Origin: Lysobacterales bacterium
Lineage (GTDB): Bacteria; Pseudomonadota; Gammaproteobacteria; Xanthomonadales; SZUA-5
Assembly: GCA_022841325.1 (NCBI GenBank)
Contig: JALHRS010000026.1
Span: forward strand, 1-64,000
Length of the DNA stretch: 64,000 nt
Direction: 5' to 3'
Notes under the pieces: model-generated
The model's input: only the letters and a program-made list of their open reading frames with translations
The model's database searches: none
What the model was told of the DNA's origin: nothing
Made by a program: the position numbers and the translations under genes
Shown here: positions 51,164-59,415 of the stretch, piece by piece
How positions within the stretch are numbered: the stretch's first letter is position 1
Layout: each line of letters opens with the position of its first letter

Positions 51164-53226
51164 CGGCAGACCCGGGCGATGCACTGCTCGATCACCTGCC
51201 GCAGGCGCTCGGCCCGTGGCGCCCAGGACCACGGGGCGATGTCTGCCGCGCCCTGCGACTCAGCCTGGCGACGATGTTCGGGCTGATCGATCAGTGTGCT
51301 GATGGCCGCCACCATGGCCGCACAGTCCGGCACCCGCACCAGCGCGGCACTGCGCAGTGATTCATAGCCGCGGGCGCCGCTGGCGGTGCTGACCATCACC
51401 CGGCCATGGGCCATGGCCTCGGCGATCTTGATCGCTGAACCTTCGATCTGGCCCTGCGGATTCAGCGCCAGCAGGCATTCGCGGTAATGCGGGCCCGGAT
51501 CCACCGCGCTGCTGACCAGTTCCACCCCGGCGGGCAGCGGTCGATCACCCCAGAGCCCGGCACCATCGACGCCGCTGAGTACCCGCAGACGCAGCCAGGG
51601 ATAACGCGCCGACAGCCTCGGCCAGGCCTGATCCAGAAAGCACTGCAGACCCTGCAGATTGGGTGCGTAGCGCAGTGGCGCCAGCAACAGCAACGGCCCG
51701 CGATCGGACGACGGCGGCGCCGGCGGCTGCAGGCGTACGCCATTTTCGATCAGCTGTTCCACCGGATGCGCCCAGAAGCCCAGATCCTGCGGCGTGGACA
51801 GCAGCAGGGCCTGCACTCGATGTAGCGCCGCGCGCACACGTGCCGCGGCGGCCTCGGGAAGCTCGCGGCCGCCGTCATGCAGCGTCCACAGCAGGGGTAT
51901 GGTCGTATCCAGGTCTTCGATCAGGCCCAGACACTCCAGGTGCTCGAAGCAGATGGCATCGGGCTGATGCGCGGCGATCAGGCGCCTCAGTTCGGCGCGC
52001 AGGCGCGGATGGGCATGCGCGCTCCAGCGGGCGTCGAAGCCGGGACTGGAATCCGGGCGCCCGGCCACCGGATGGATCTGGCGGAAGAGGTGGTCGTCGG
52101 CGCTCACCGTGGCCGGACCCTCACCGGCTTCGTCATGCAGCAGTATCCAGTCGATTTCATCGGCACAGGCGCGTGCCAGCTCGATCACCCGACGGGCGCC
52201 GCCGTGTGCCGGTGGCAACGGCGCGAAAGGACTGACCAGCAGCACGCGGGGCTTGCCCGCTCGCCAGCGCTGCGCGTGCGGATAGCGCTGCAGATGCAGC
52301 TGTTGCAGACATTCGGCCGCGGGGCTGTCCAGCAGCCGCTGGCGCGCCTGCCGATGACTGCGTCGCAGGCTGCGCAGCCAGGCCTGCAGGCGATCGAACC
52401 TGCCGCCATGCCAGCGTGGGGTCTGGAACAGATCGCCGTAACGCCAGCGGAAATGCGCCAGATTGCGCTCGACGATGCGCTCGATCCGGGCCCCGGACAG
52501 ATAGCGGCCGATGGTCCCGCGATGCTCGTGGATCGCCTGCGAATCGGGGCAATGCAGAGAGCATAGACCCTCGGCCCAGGCCTGCATGGCCCAGTCGGCG
52601 TCCTCGAAATAGAAGGGTGCGTAGGGCCGGCTCAGCGGCAGATAGCGACGCAGCGCAGCGGTCTGGAACAGCGTGGCACCGCCGCCGCCGTAGAGATGAC
52701 CGCGCACGCCGGCATCGGGCGGCAGCAGATCGTGCAGCTGCAGATGGGCGTCCGGCCCGCGCACCGGCACGGTGTAGCCGGTCTCTTCGCGCCGCCGGCT
52801 CTGGTCGGCAAATTCGATCTGACTGGCGATGGCAAAGACATCCGGCGCGCGCCACGGCAGCAGCACCTGCAGGGCATCGGGCCGCAGACGCATATCGCTG
52901 TTCAGCAGGTACACCCACGGCGCCTGCGCCCGCGCCAGCAGCGCCGCCACCGCGCCGTGAAAGCCCAGCGGCCGCCGCACAAAGTGCCAATCCACCTCGG
53001 GGTGACGGCGACGCAGCGCGCGGTAGTCCGAAGCGGCGGCGCCATTGACCACTACCCGGATTCGACAGGGCAGCGTCAGCCTCGCGGTCGCCAGCGCCAG
53101 CGCCGACAGCGTGGCCGCGAGCAGATCAGGCCGCCCGCGTTCGGGGATCAGGACCTCGATGGGCTCGCTGCTCGATTCGGCGCCGCTGGCGACATCATCG
53201 AGGAGACTGCGACTGCCGTCGGCCAT
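51160..53226 (-). CDS. Two-domain glycosyltransferase (GT2 + GT4-type)
   Basis: A 688-residue protein. The start at 53226 overlaps the radical SAM stop (TGATG). The N-terminal domain (about 20-265) is GT-A family 2: IEVLIPERGRPDLLAATLSA, YLLNSDMRLRPDALQ with the Asp of the metal site, and LYGGGGATLFQTAALRR. The C-terminal domain (about 325-670) is GT-B family 4-like: VLLVSPFAPLPPAHGGARRV, LLLLAPLRYAPNLQGL and IAEAMAHGRVMVSTASGARG. It may add two sugars in turn. The long open frame upstream of 53226 belongs to another frame. Confidence 0.88.
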   Translation of the reverse strand: MADGSRSLLDDVASGAESSSEPIEVLIPERGRPDLLAATLSALALATARLTLPCRIRVVVNGAAASDYRALRRRHPEVDWHFVRRPLGFHGAVAALLARAQAPWVYLLNSDMRLRPDALQVLLPWRAPDVFAIASQIEFADQSRRREETGYTVPVRGPDAHLQLHDLLPPDAGVRGHLYGGGGATLFQTAALRRYLPLSRPYAPFYFEDADWAMQAWAEGLCSLHCPDSQAIHEHRGTIGRYLSGARIERIVERNLAHFRWRYGDLFQTPRWHGGRFDRLQAWLRSLRRSHRQARQRLLDSPAAECLQQLHLQRYPHAQRWRAGKPRVLLVSPFAPLPPAHGGARRVIELARACADEIDWILLHDEAGEGPATVSADDHLFRQIHPVAGRPDSSPGFDARWSAHAHPRLRAELRRLIAAHQPDAICFEHLECLGLIEDLDTTIPLLWTLHDGGRELPEAAAARVRAALHRVQALLLSTPQDLGFWAHPVEQLIENGVRLQPPAPPSSDRGPLLLLAPLRYAPNLQGLQCFLDQAWPRLSARYPWLRLRVLSGVDGAGLWGDRPLPAGVELVSSAVDPGPHYRECLLALNPQGQIEGSAIKIAEAMAHGRVMVSTASGARGYESLRSAALVRVPDCAAMVAAISTLIDQPEHRRQAESQGAADIAPWSWAPRAERLRQVIEQCIARVCR

Positions 53227-54632
53227 CAGCAGGTCTCGGCCAGGATCAGGGCAAAGCCGAGTTCGCGCAGATCTGCGCCGGTGCCCAGCGCATGCGGACT
53301 GGTGGCGCCCTCGCGCCGCAGTTGCAGCAGCCGCTGCGGCTGCGTCGATGGCGGCAGCGGCAGCCGCAGCTGCAGCGGGCCGGCTGCGGTCTGCCGGTGC
53401 AGCAGGCGCCCGTCCAGATGCACGCTGAAGGGCGCCGAGCCCGCCGCCGGGGCCACCATGCCGTGCAGGTGCAGCTGTCGATGTCTGACCATGCGCGGCA
53501 GCCATAGCGTGGCCTCGGCGCCGCTCCAGCGCACGCCGCTGCCATCGTCGCCGTGCCAGCCGCTCAGCAGCTGCTCGGCCGGCGCCTGCCGGCCTTCGAT
53601 GCGGACGCTCGCGGGCTGCGGCCGGTGGACGCTCTTGTAGACGCAGTTGCGGCAGGCCGACTCGACGCCCGAGCGATGGCGCTCGCGAAAGACCCGATAG
53701 GCCGGGCCATGCCAGATCTCGCGCAGGCTGTGCTGGCGCAGATCGCCCAGCGCCACTTTCTCGGTGACCTCGCAGGCGATCACGCGGCCATCGGCGAGCA
53801 CGTGCACGCTGTCGAAAGGGCTCTGGTCGCAAGTACTGATCACGGCGCCGTCCGGCATGGGCCAGGGCCAGGCCTGGGGGTGGGCGCTGAGGGTGGTGCT
53901 GGCGGTCAGTTCATGGGATGACAGCTGAATCGTCACCTGTGGCCAGCGGCTGCGGACCTCGGCCACGGTGCTTTCCAGCCGGGTCCGGAATTCCTGCTGC
54001 AGCGTGCCGTTGGCAGTGTGTTCGACGGCGGCGCCCAGCGGCAGCGGATCCCTACCGATCAGCGGGTGCACGGCCAGCACCTCGATCCCGTGTTCGGCGG
54101 CAAAGGCGGCGATCGCCGGCAGCTCGGCCAGATTGCGCTGCATCGCCACGAAAGCCAGATCCAGCATGAAGCGCCGACCGCTGCGGCGGCGCCATTCCAG
54201 CACCTGCTGCAGGCGTTGATGCATGGCCTCCAGGCTGCTGAAGCGGTAGATGGCATCGAATTCGGCGGCGTCCAGCGTGTGCAGCGAAACCGTCAGGCGG
54301 GTCAGGCCGGCCTCCAGCGCGCCCTGCAGACGCCCGGGCTTGAGTGTGGCCAGCGCGCTGACCAGTTCCACCTCGGCGCCGGTGGCCGCTGCCAGCGCCA
54401 CGGCTTCCGCCAGCCGCGGATAGTGACCGGACTCGCCGGCATAGTTGAGGCGGATGATCTGCGGCCGCTCCAGCTCGTCGATCAGGCGCCGGTACAGCCC
54501 GAAATCCAGCTGCTCGCCGGCGCCGCGCAGGCTGGCGCGGGTGCAGAAGATGCAATCGAAGGGGCAGCGCGAGCTGAGTTCGATCCATAACACCCGCGGC
54601 ATGGCCGCCGTGCGCGCGCTGATGACGTCCAT
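53226..54632 (-). CDS. Radical SAM/SPASM enzyme with C-terminal beta domain
   Basis: A 468-residue protein. The radical SAM cluster motif is CPFDCIFC (Cys-x3-Cys-x2-Cys) near residue 23. RLNYAGESGHYPRL is the substrate/SAM segment, and a SPASM-type region follows with STCDQSPFDSVHVLADGRVI, ACEVTEKVALGDL and CRNCVY. From about residue 345 an extra beta-rich domain (GVRWSGAEATLWLPRM; PFSVHLDGRLLHRQ) is added, which looks like a carbohydrate-type beta-sandwich. SPASM enzymes modify peptides, sugars or proteins. Position between glycosyltransferases suggests a glycan-linked substrate. No precursor peptide gene was found nearby. Confidence 0.85.
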   Translation of the reverse strand: MDVISARTAAMPRVLWIELSSRCPFDCIFCTRASLRGAGEQLDFGLYRRLIDELERPQIIRLNYAGESGHYPRLAEAVALAAATGAEVELVSALATLKPGRLQGALEAGLTRLTVSLHTLDAAEFDAIYRFSSLEAMHQRLQQVLEWRRRSGRRFMLDLAFVAMQRNLAELPAIAAFAAEHGIEVLAVHPLIGRDPLPLGAAVEHTANGTLQQEFRTRLESTVAEVRSRWPQVTIQLSSHELTASTTLSAHPQAWPWPMPDGAVISTCDQSPFDSVHVLADGRVIACEVTEKVALGDLRQHSLREIWHGPAYRVFRERHRSGVESACRNCVYKSVHRPQPASVRIEGRQAPAEQLLSGWHGDDGSGVRWSGAEATLWLPRMVRHRQLHLHGMVAPAAGSAPFSVHLDGRLLHRQTAAGPLQLRLPLPPSTQPQRLLQLRREGATSPHALGTGADLRELGFALILAETC

Positions 54633-54640
54633 AGTCCGGA

Positions 54641-55639
54641 CTACACCAGCAGGCTGCGGTCGTCAGCCCGGTCCAGCCACAGGCCGAGTGCCTGCTCGCA
54701 GAACAGTGCTGCCCAGCTCGGCCGGGTATCGTGGGCAGATTCGGCAAAGGGCAGGCGTCCGCGCGCATCGACACGGGCAGCGAGTTCGCCGGCCAGTGCC
54801 GACCAGTCCGGATCGGCCTTGTCGGCCTGCCCCAGCACGCAGGCCAGTCGCAGCAGCTGCGCCAGCACATCGCTGCGGCGGGGGCCGCCATCGATCTGTT
54901 CGCGCACCCGGGCGACGCCACCGTGAGCCCGCAGCAAGGCACCGAAAGCCTGTCTGGCTTCGGCGATCAAGTTGAGTTCGTACAGACCCTCGATGGCGTA
55001 GAGCTGCGGATGCGCCTCGCGGTGCGGCTGTTCCAGCGCGGCCGTTATCCAGTCTGGCATGGCTCTGGCACAGGCATCGGCGAGAGCCCCGTCGCGACCC
55101 TGGATCCGGGCGCAGACCTTGAGCAGGAAAGGACCGCCCTGACCAGACCAGCGCTGGCTGGCGGCACCGGTGGCCGCGAGCACCCGGCCATCGACGACGA
55201 AGGCCTGGGCGCGCTCCCAGGCCAGCTGCGCCAGGCCCAGGGCGTCGGCCGAATGACGCATGCGGCCCCAGCGTTTGAGGCCGTCCCACAGCATCACGTG
55301 GTCGAACAGATAGCTGGCGTCGGCATATTCGGCGCTGACATCGCCGCGGTGTGCCGGTACCCGGGTGGGCCAGCCCTGATTCTGCGCGTACTGGCGGATC
55401 AGCCAGGTCAGCACGCTGTTGCCGCTGCGGTCGCCGACATCGCCACGGGCGCTGGCCCAGCGCAGCCAGTAGCCGGCGATCTCGGGATAGCCGTAGAGCA
55501 CCTGCTGACGCTGATCGAAGGCGCCGACCACGCCGCGCGGCCAGTGCAGATCATGGCCGGGTCCGATCAGGTCTTCGCGCAGGCGGACCAGTGCTGCCTT
55601 GATCTGCAGCTCGGGGTCGACGCTGGTTCTGAAGTTCAT
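54641..55639 (-). CDS. Helical protein of unknown function, glycan operon
   Basis: A 332-residue protein, mostly alpha-helical, with repeated aromatic helices (AGYWLRWASARG, SYLFDHVMLWDGLKRWGRMR, AHPQLYAIEGLYELNLIAEA). The pattern of paired helices resembles alpha/alpha-toroid enzymes acting on sugars or isoprenoids, but no catalytic motif is certain. Its ATG overlaps the stop of the epimerase gene (ATGA), so it is tied to the operon. I do not recognise a family. Confidence 0.75.
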   Translation of the reverse strand: MNFRTSVDPELQIKAALVRLREDLIGPGHDLHWPRGVVGAFDQRQQVLYGYPEIAGYWLRWASARGDVGDRSGNSVLTWLIRQYAQNQGWPTRVPAHRGDVSAEYADASYLFDHVMLWDGLKRWGRMRHSADALGLAQLAWERAQAFVVDGRVLAATGAASQRWSGQGGPFLLKVCARIQGRDGALADACARAMPDWITAALEQPHREAHPQLYAIEGLYELNLIAEARQAFGALLRAHGGVARVREQIDGGPRRSDVLAQLLRLACVLGQADKADPDWSALAGELAARVDARGRLPFAESAHDTRPSWAALFCEQALGLWLDRADDRSLLV

Positions 55640-56748
55640 GCGCTCTGCAGCTGTGGCTGGGGGACGGACCGGTCCGGGCTCAGGCCCAACCAGCCGTGGA
55701 TGGCAGCGGCCGCACGTGCGCCGGCACGGCCATCACCGTACGGACTGTCAACGGACAGCGGCCAGGCGGCGGGCCAGCGCTGCTGCTCCAGCGCGCGTTC
55801 GATGACGCCGTCCAGATCAGCAGCCGCCCGCGGATCCAGCCAGCGCGCGTGCCCGGATTCCAGTGCTTCGGTGCGTTCGCTGCGGCGTCGATACAGCAGC
55901 AGCGGCACGCCCAGATAGGGCAGTTCCTCGGCCGCGCCGCCGGAATCACTGAGCACCGCGCGGGCGGATTGCGCCAGCGCCAGCCATTGCCCGCGATTCT
56001 GCGGCGGCAGGCGCTGCAGTCCATGATGGGGCCCCAGCGCCTGCGACCAGCGTTGTTCCCAGCTGCGGTTGGGGTGCGCACTCAGGCCTATGCGCCAGCC
56101 ACTGCGGGCGAGGGCGCGCAACCCCAGCGCCAGTCGATCGAGCGCGCGTCCGGCGTTTTCGCGGCGGTGCACGTCCACCAGCAGATGGTAGCTGTGGGCG
56201 GCCGGAGGCAGCGCTGGCGCGCGCAAACCATCGACGGCCGTGCTGCCGACGATGCGGATGCGAGTGCTGGCCACGCCCTCGCAGCGCAGTTGCTCGGCAG
56301 CCCGGGCGCTGGGCGCCAGATGCCAGCAGGCCAGCCGCGAGATCACCCGACGGTAGGCTTCCTCGGGAAAAGGCGAGCGCAGATCGCCGCTGCGCAATCC
56401 CGCTTCCAGGTGGATCAGTGGCAGCCCGAGCTGCTGCGCCGCGCGCGCCCCGGCGTAGGCGCTGACCGTGTCGCCCTGCACCAGCACGGCTTGCGGCCGG
56501 CGCAAGCGCAGGATCGCGAGCAGATGGTCGATCAGGATCTGCTCCAGCGGCCTGCGGCGCAGCGGATGCGCCGGTGGCGGCAGCTCCTGCCAGGGCAGAT
56601 GCCGGCACTCCTGCGGCGGATGGCTCTGCTGGCCGGTCCAGCACCAGCTCGTCGGCAACGCCAGGGATTCAGCCAGGGGCAGCAGTTTCAAGGCCTCGGG
56701 TCGAGTGCCGGCGACGATCAGCAGCGGAATCGAGTGGCTGGGTGGCAC
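55636..56748 (-). CDS. UDP-N-acetylglucosamine 2-epimerase-like protein
   Basis: A 370-residue GT-B-fold protein of the WecB family with a GTG start. It has LIVAGTRPEALKLLPLAE, LVQGDTVSAYAGARAA, HLEAGLRSGDLRSPFPEEAY, DVHRRENAGRALDRL and SDSGGAAEELPYLGVPLLLY. WecB turns UDP-GlcNAc into UDP-ManNAc; most catalytic segments are kept, though GDTVSAY has slight changes and the protein is somewhat divergent. It is the first gene of the operon that ends at 50438. Confidence 0.87.
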   Translation of the reverse strand: MPPSHSIPLLIVAGTRPEALKLLPLAESLALPTSWCWTGQQSHPPQECRHLPWQELPPPAHPLRRRPLEQILIDHLLAILRLRRPQAVLVQGDTVSAYAGARAAQQLGLPLIHLEAGLRSGDLRSPFPEEAYRRVISRLACWHLAPSARAAEQLRCEGVASTRIRIVGSTAVDGLRAPALPPAAHSYHLLVDVHRRENAGRALDRLALGLRALARSGWRIGLSAHPNRSWEQRWSQALGPHHGLQRLPPQNRGQWLALAQSARAVLSDSGGAAEELPYLGVPLLLYRRRSERTEALESGHARWLDPRAAADLDGVIERALEQQRWPAAWPLSVDSPYGDGRAGARAAAAIHGWLGLSPDRSVPQPQLQSA

Positions 56749-56852
56749 GGTCGCGCAGATTCTGGACGAGACGACGATGGACCGAGCATAGGCGGACCAA
56801 GTTCCCTTCCGTTACAAGGGCCGCGTGGGCCCTTCAGCTGGCAGTCAAGCGC

Positions 56853-57113
56853 TCAGGGCGTCGGGTCCACCGGATGAATGCTGCTGGCCGGTGGAAACTG
56901 CACGTGGAAGCCGATGCTGGCGATGTTGGTGCAGACCAGACGGGCGTCCTCGCGGGCCAGCTTGCGCTCCGGGCTGAGCTCGAAGCGCAGCACTTCCTCC
57001 AGCGTACCCAGCCCCTGGCTCAGGGCCTCAGGCAGCTTGCCCAGGGCCTCCGGCTCGGCTACGTAGACGTAGGTGTCGGGCCGGCGCGAGCTCTTGTAGA
57101 CAATGCACAACAT
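56853..57113 (-). CDS. YcgL domain protein
   Basis: An 86-residue protein that begins MLCIVYKSSRRPDTYVYVAE, with the YcgL-family Cys, Lys-Ser and Tyr-Val-Tyr pattern, then LGKLPEALSQGLGTLEEVLR. YcgL proteins are small and widespread in gammaproteobacteria; function is unsettled. It is 15 bases after the LAB_N gene on the same strand and may be in one transcript. Confidence 0.9.
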   Translation of the reverse strand: MLCIVYKSSRRPDTYVYVAEPEALGKLPEALSQGLGTLEEVLRFELSPERKLAREDARLVCTNIASIGFHVQFPPASSIHPVDPTP

Positions 57114-57128
57114 GCTCGGTCAGTCCTT

Positions 57129-57455
57129 TCAGTGAGTGGCCTTGTCCCGGTGCCAGCCGCGATGGCGGATGTCCAGGTACAGGCTGTAGATGGCGGTGAA
57201 GGAGGGAAACAGGTTCTGCAGCACGCCGACGGCATCCTGCTTGGACGAGAACAGGAAATAGCTCAGTGCCATCAGGCTGCCGATGACACTCATGTACCAG
57301 AAAGCGCGCGGAATCACCGGCTTGCCGGCGCGCCTGGAGGCGACGAACTGCACCACCCAGCGGCCGCCGAACATGGCCGCGCCGGTCAGTCCGATCAGCT
57401 TCCACCAGGTCATGTGCAAGCCGGTCCATTCCAGCCACAGCAGTTCCTCATTCAT
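57129..57455 (-). CDS. Lipid-A-disaccharide synthase N-terminal (LAB_N) domain protein
   Basis: A 108-residue protein with three hydrophobic helices: KLIGLTGAAMFGGRWVVQFV, VIPRAFWYMSVIGSLMALSY and the FSSKQDAVGVLQNLFPSFTA segment. The pattern with Arg-Trp-Val-Val-Gln-Phe and Pro-x-x-Phe-Trp-Tyr is that of the LAB_N membrane domain. It follows a polyisoprenyl-phosphate-type GT2 gene by 4 bases, a common pair in lipid A or glycan-carrier modification. Confidence 0.9.
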   Translation of the reverse strand: MNEELLWLEWTGLHMTWWKLIGLTGAAMFGGRWVVQFVASRRAGKPVIPRAFWYMSVIGSLMALSYFLFSSKQDAVGVLQNLFPSFTAIYSLYLDIRHRGWHRDKATH

Positions 57456-57459
57456 CGAA

Positions 57460-58191
57460 CTACTCCAGTTCGTCGACCGCGGTGATCTTGCTGCGCTGGA
57501 TCAGCCAGGCCACGCCGCGCAGATCCCTGAGCCCCACCCAGGCTCGCCCCAGATTGCCGTACTTGGACTTGCCGGCGGTGCGTTCGCGGTGGTTCACCGG
57601 CACGCTCAGGCATTGCCAGCCGGCGCGCTTGACCAGGGCCGGCAGATAGCGGTGCATGTGATCGAAGTAAGGCAAGTCGAGAAAGACCTCGCGCTCGAAC
57701 AGCTTGAGGCCGCAGCCGGTGTCGGGGGTCTCGTCGCGCAGCAATCGGGAACGGACGGCGTTGGCGAATTTCGAAGCCCAGCGCTTGCTGCCGCTGTCCT
57801 TGCGCTGCACCCGCCAGCCAGCATAGAGCTTGACCCTGGGATCGCCGCTGTCGCGTGCTGCCAGCAACCCGGGGATATCGGCCGGATCGTTCTGGCCATC
57901 GCCATCGAGCGTGGCAATCCAGCGTCCCCGCGCGGCCTTGACCCCGGTACGCACGGCCTTGCTCTGACCGCTCTGGCTGCGGTGATGCAACACCCGCAGC
58001 TGCGGGTGCGCGGGCTTGAGCGCCCGCAGCACCGCCAGTGTGTCGTCGCGGCTGTGGTCGTCGACGAACAGCGCTTCCCAGCTCAGCGACAGCGGTCCCA
58101 GCGCGGCCTCGATTTCCAGCAGCAGCGGCGAGACATTGTCGCGTTCGTTGTGCACGGGCACGACAACCGAGAGATCGAGACTGGAATCCAT
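57460..58191 (-). CDS. Family 2 glycosyltransferase (dolichyl-phosphate-mannose synthase type)
   Basis: A 243-residue GT-A enzyme with SVVVPVHNERDNVSPLLLEI, LFVDDHSRDDTLAVL, IATLDGDGQNDPADIP (Asp-x-Asp metal site) and DTGCGLKLFEREVF, and the acceptor segment NHRERTAGKSKYGNLG. It lacks the C-terminal membrane helices of ArnC-type enzymes. It likely moves a sugar from a nucleotide donor to undecaprenyl phosphate, which could serve the GT39-type transferase at 28696. The ATG at 58191 is preferred over 58206. Confidence 0.9.
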   Translation of the reverse strand: MDSSLDLSVVVPVHNERDNVSPLLLEIEAALGPLSLSWEALFVDDHSRDDTLAVLRALKPAHPQLRVLHHRSQSGQSKAVRTGVKAARGRWIATLDGDGQNDPADIPGLLAARDSGDPRVKLYAGWRVQRKDSGSKRWASKFANAVRSRLLRDETPDTGCGLKLFEREVFLDLPYFDHMHRYLPALVKRAGWQCLSVPVNHRERTAGKSKYGNLGRAWVGLRDLRGVAWLIQRSKITAVDELE

Positions 58192-58274
58192 GAGGCAGGT
58201 CCGCAATCAGGGCAGGTGTGAATCAGGGCGAAGCCGACGGCTTCGGCGATGCGGCCGGTCGCGCTGGTGCCACA

Positions 58275-59255
58275 CTAGGAATCCGGCCAGGCATAGTTGC
58301 GACACCACTCCACCAGCGCCGGCACGCCGGCTTCGATCGAGGTCTGCGGTTGATAGCCGAAGGCGGCCCGGGCCGCGCCGACATCGGCGAAGGTTTCCAG
58401 CATGTCGCCGCTCTGCAGGTCTTGATAGACGCGTTCTGCGGGTCGACCGGCGGCTTCTTCGATCAGCTCGATGAAGTGCATCAGATCCACCGGTTCGCCG
58501 CGGCCGAGGTTGAACACCCGGTAGGGCGCGGCTGCATCGACCGCCGTCGGCGGCGTGTCCAGGGCGCCGATGATGCCGGCCACGATGTCGCTGACATGGG
58601 TGAAGTCGCGCTTCATCTGGCCGTGATTGAACACCTGGATCGGCCTGCCGGCCAGGATCGCCCGGGTGAACAGCAGCGGTGCCATGTCCGGTCGGCCCCA
58701 GGGCCCGTAGACCGTGAAGAAGCGCAAGGCGGTGGTCGGAATGCGATACAGATGGGCGTAGCTGTGCGCCATCAACTCGTTGGCGCCCTTGGTCGCCGCA
58801 TACAGCGACAGCGGCCGGTCGATGCGGGCGTCCTCGCGGAAGGGCTGCAGCGGATTCTGTCCATACAGGCTGGAAGTGCTGGCGCAGACCAGATGCTGCA
58901 CCTGATGCTGCCGGCAGGCTTCCAGGATTTCCAGGAAACCGACCAGATTGCTGTGCACATAGGGCCGCGGCGCCTCGATCGAGTAGCGCACGCCGGCCTG
59001 TGCCGCCAGATGCACCACCCGGGTGGGCGCATGCTCGCGCCAGATCCGCGCCAGCAAGGCCTGGTCGGCAACATCGCCCTCGATGATCTCGAAGGCGCTG
59101 CCGGCGCCCAGTGCCCGGGCGCGATCGCGTTTCAGCGCCACCGGGTAGTAGTCGTTGAAGCTGTCGAGGCCCAGCACACGCTCGCCGCGCGCCGACAGGG
59201 CCTTGGCGACATAGGCGCCAATGAAGCCGGCGGCACCGGTGACAAGCACGGTCAT
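58275..59255 (-). CDS. NAD-dependent epimerase, UDP-glucuronate 4-epimerase-like
   Basis: A 326-residue extended SDR. NAD motif VTGAAGFIGAYVAKAL at the N-terminus; HLAAQAGVRYSIEAPRPYVH; catalytic Ser and the Tyr-x-x-x-Lys in PLSLYAATKGANELMAHSYA; RFFTVYGPWGRPDMA. The segments HLAAQAGVRYS and YGPWGRPDMA are typical of UDP-glucuronate 4-epimerases. It supplies UDP-galacturonate or a related sugar for surface glycans. GTG at 59261 is another start. Confidence 0.92.
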   Translation of the reverse strand: MTVLVTGAAGFIGAYVAKALSARGERVLGLDSFNDYYPVALKRDRARALGAGSAFEIIEGDVADQALLARIWREHAPTRVVHLAAQAGVRYSIEAPRPYVHSNLVGFLEILEACRQHQVQHLVCASTSSLYGQNPLQPFREDARIDRPLSLYAATKGANELMAHSYAHLYRIPTTALRFFTVYGPWGRPDMAPLLFTRAILAGRPIQVFNHGQMKRDFTHVSDIVAGIIGALDTPPTAVDAAAPYRVFNLGRGEPVDLMHFIELIEEAAGRPAERVYQDLQSGDMLETFADVGAARAAFGYQPQTSIEAGVPALVEWCRNYAWPDS

Positions 59256-59415
59256 GGACACTGCAACTCAAGCACCAAGGGGGGGCAAATCGTAGCGGAA
59301 AGCACCTGAGCCATCCAGCAAGCGCGACCGGCCGTGTCCGGCGCTGCTATTCTCAGCGGTCCACCCTTTGCGCAGTCACGCGCCGGTCGCCCAGGCGACA
59401 GCGCCAGAGGCATCC

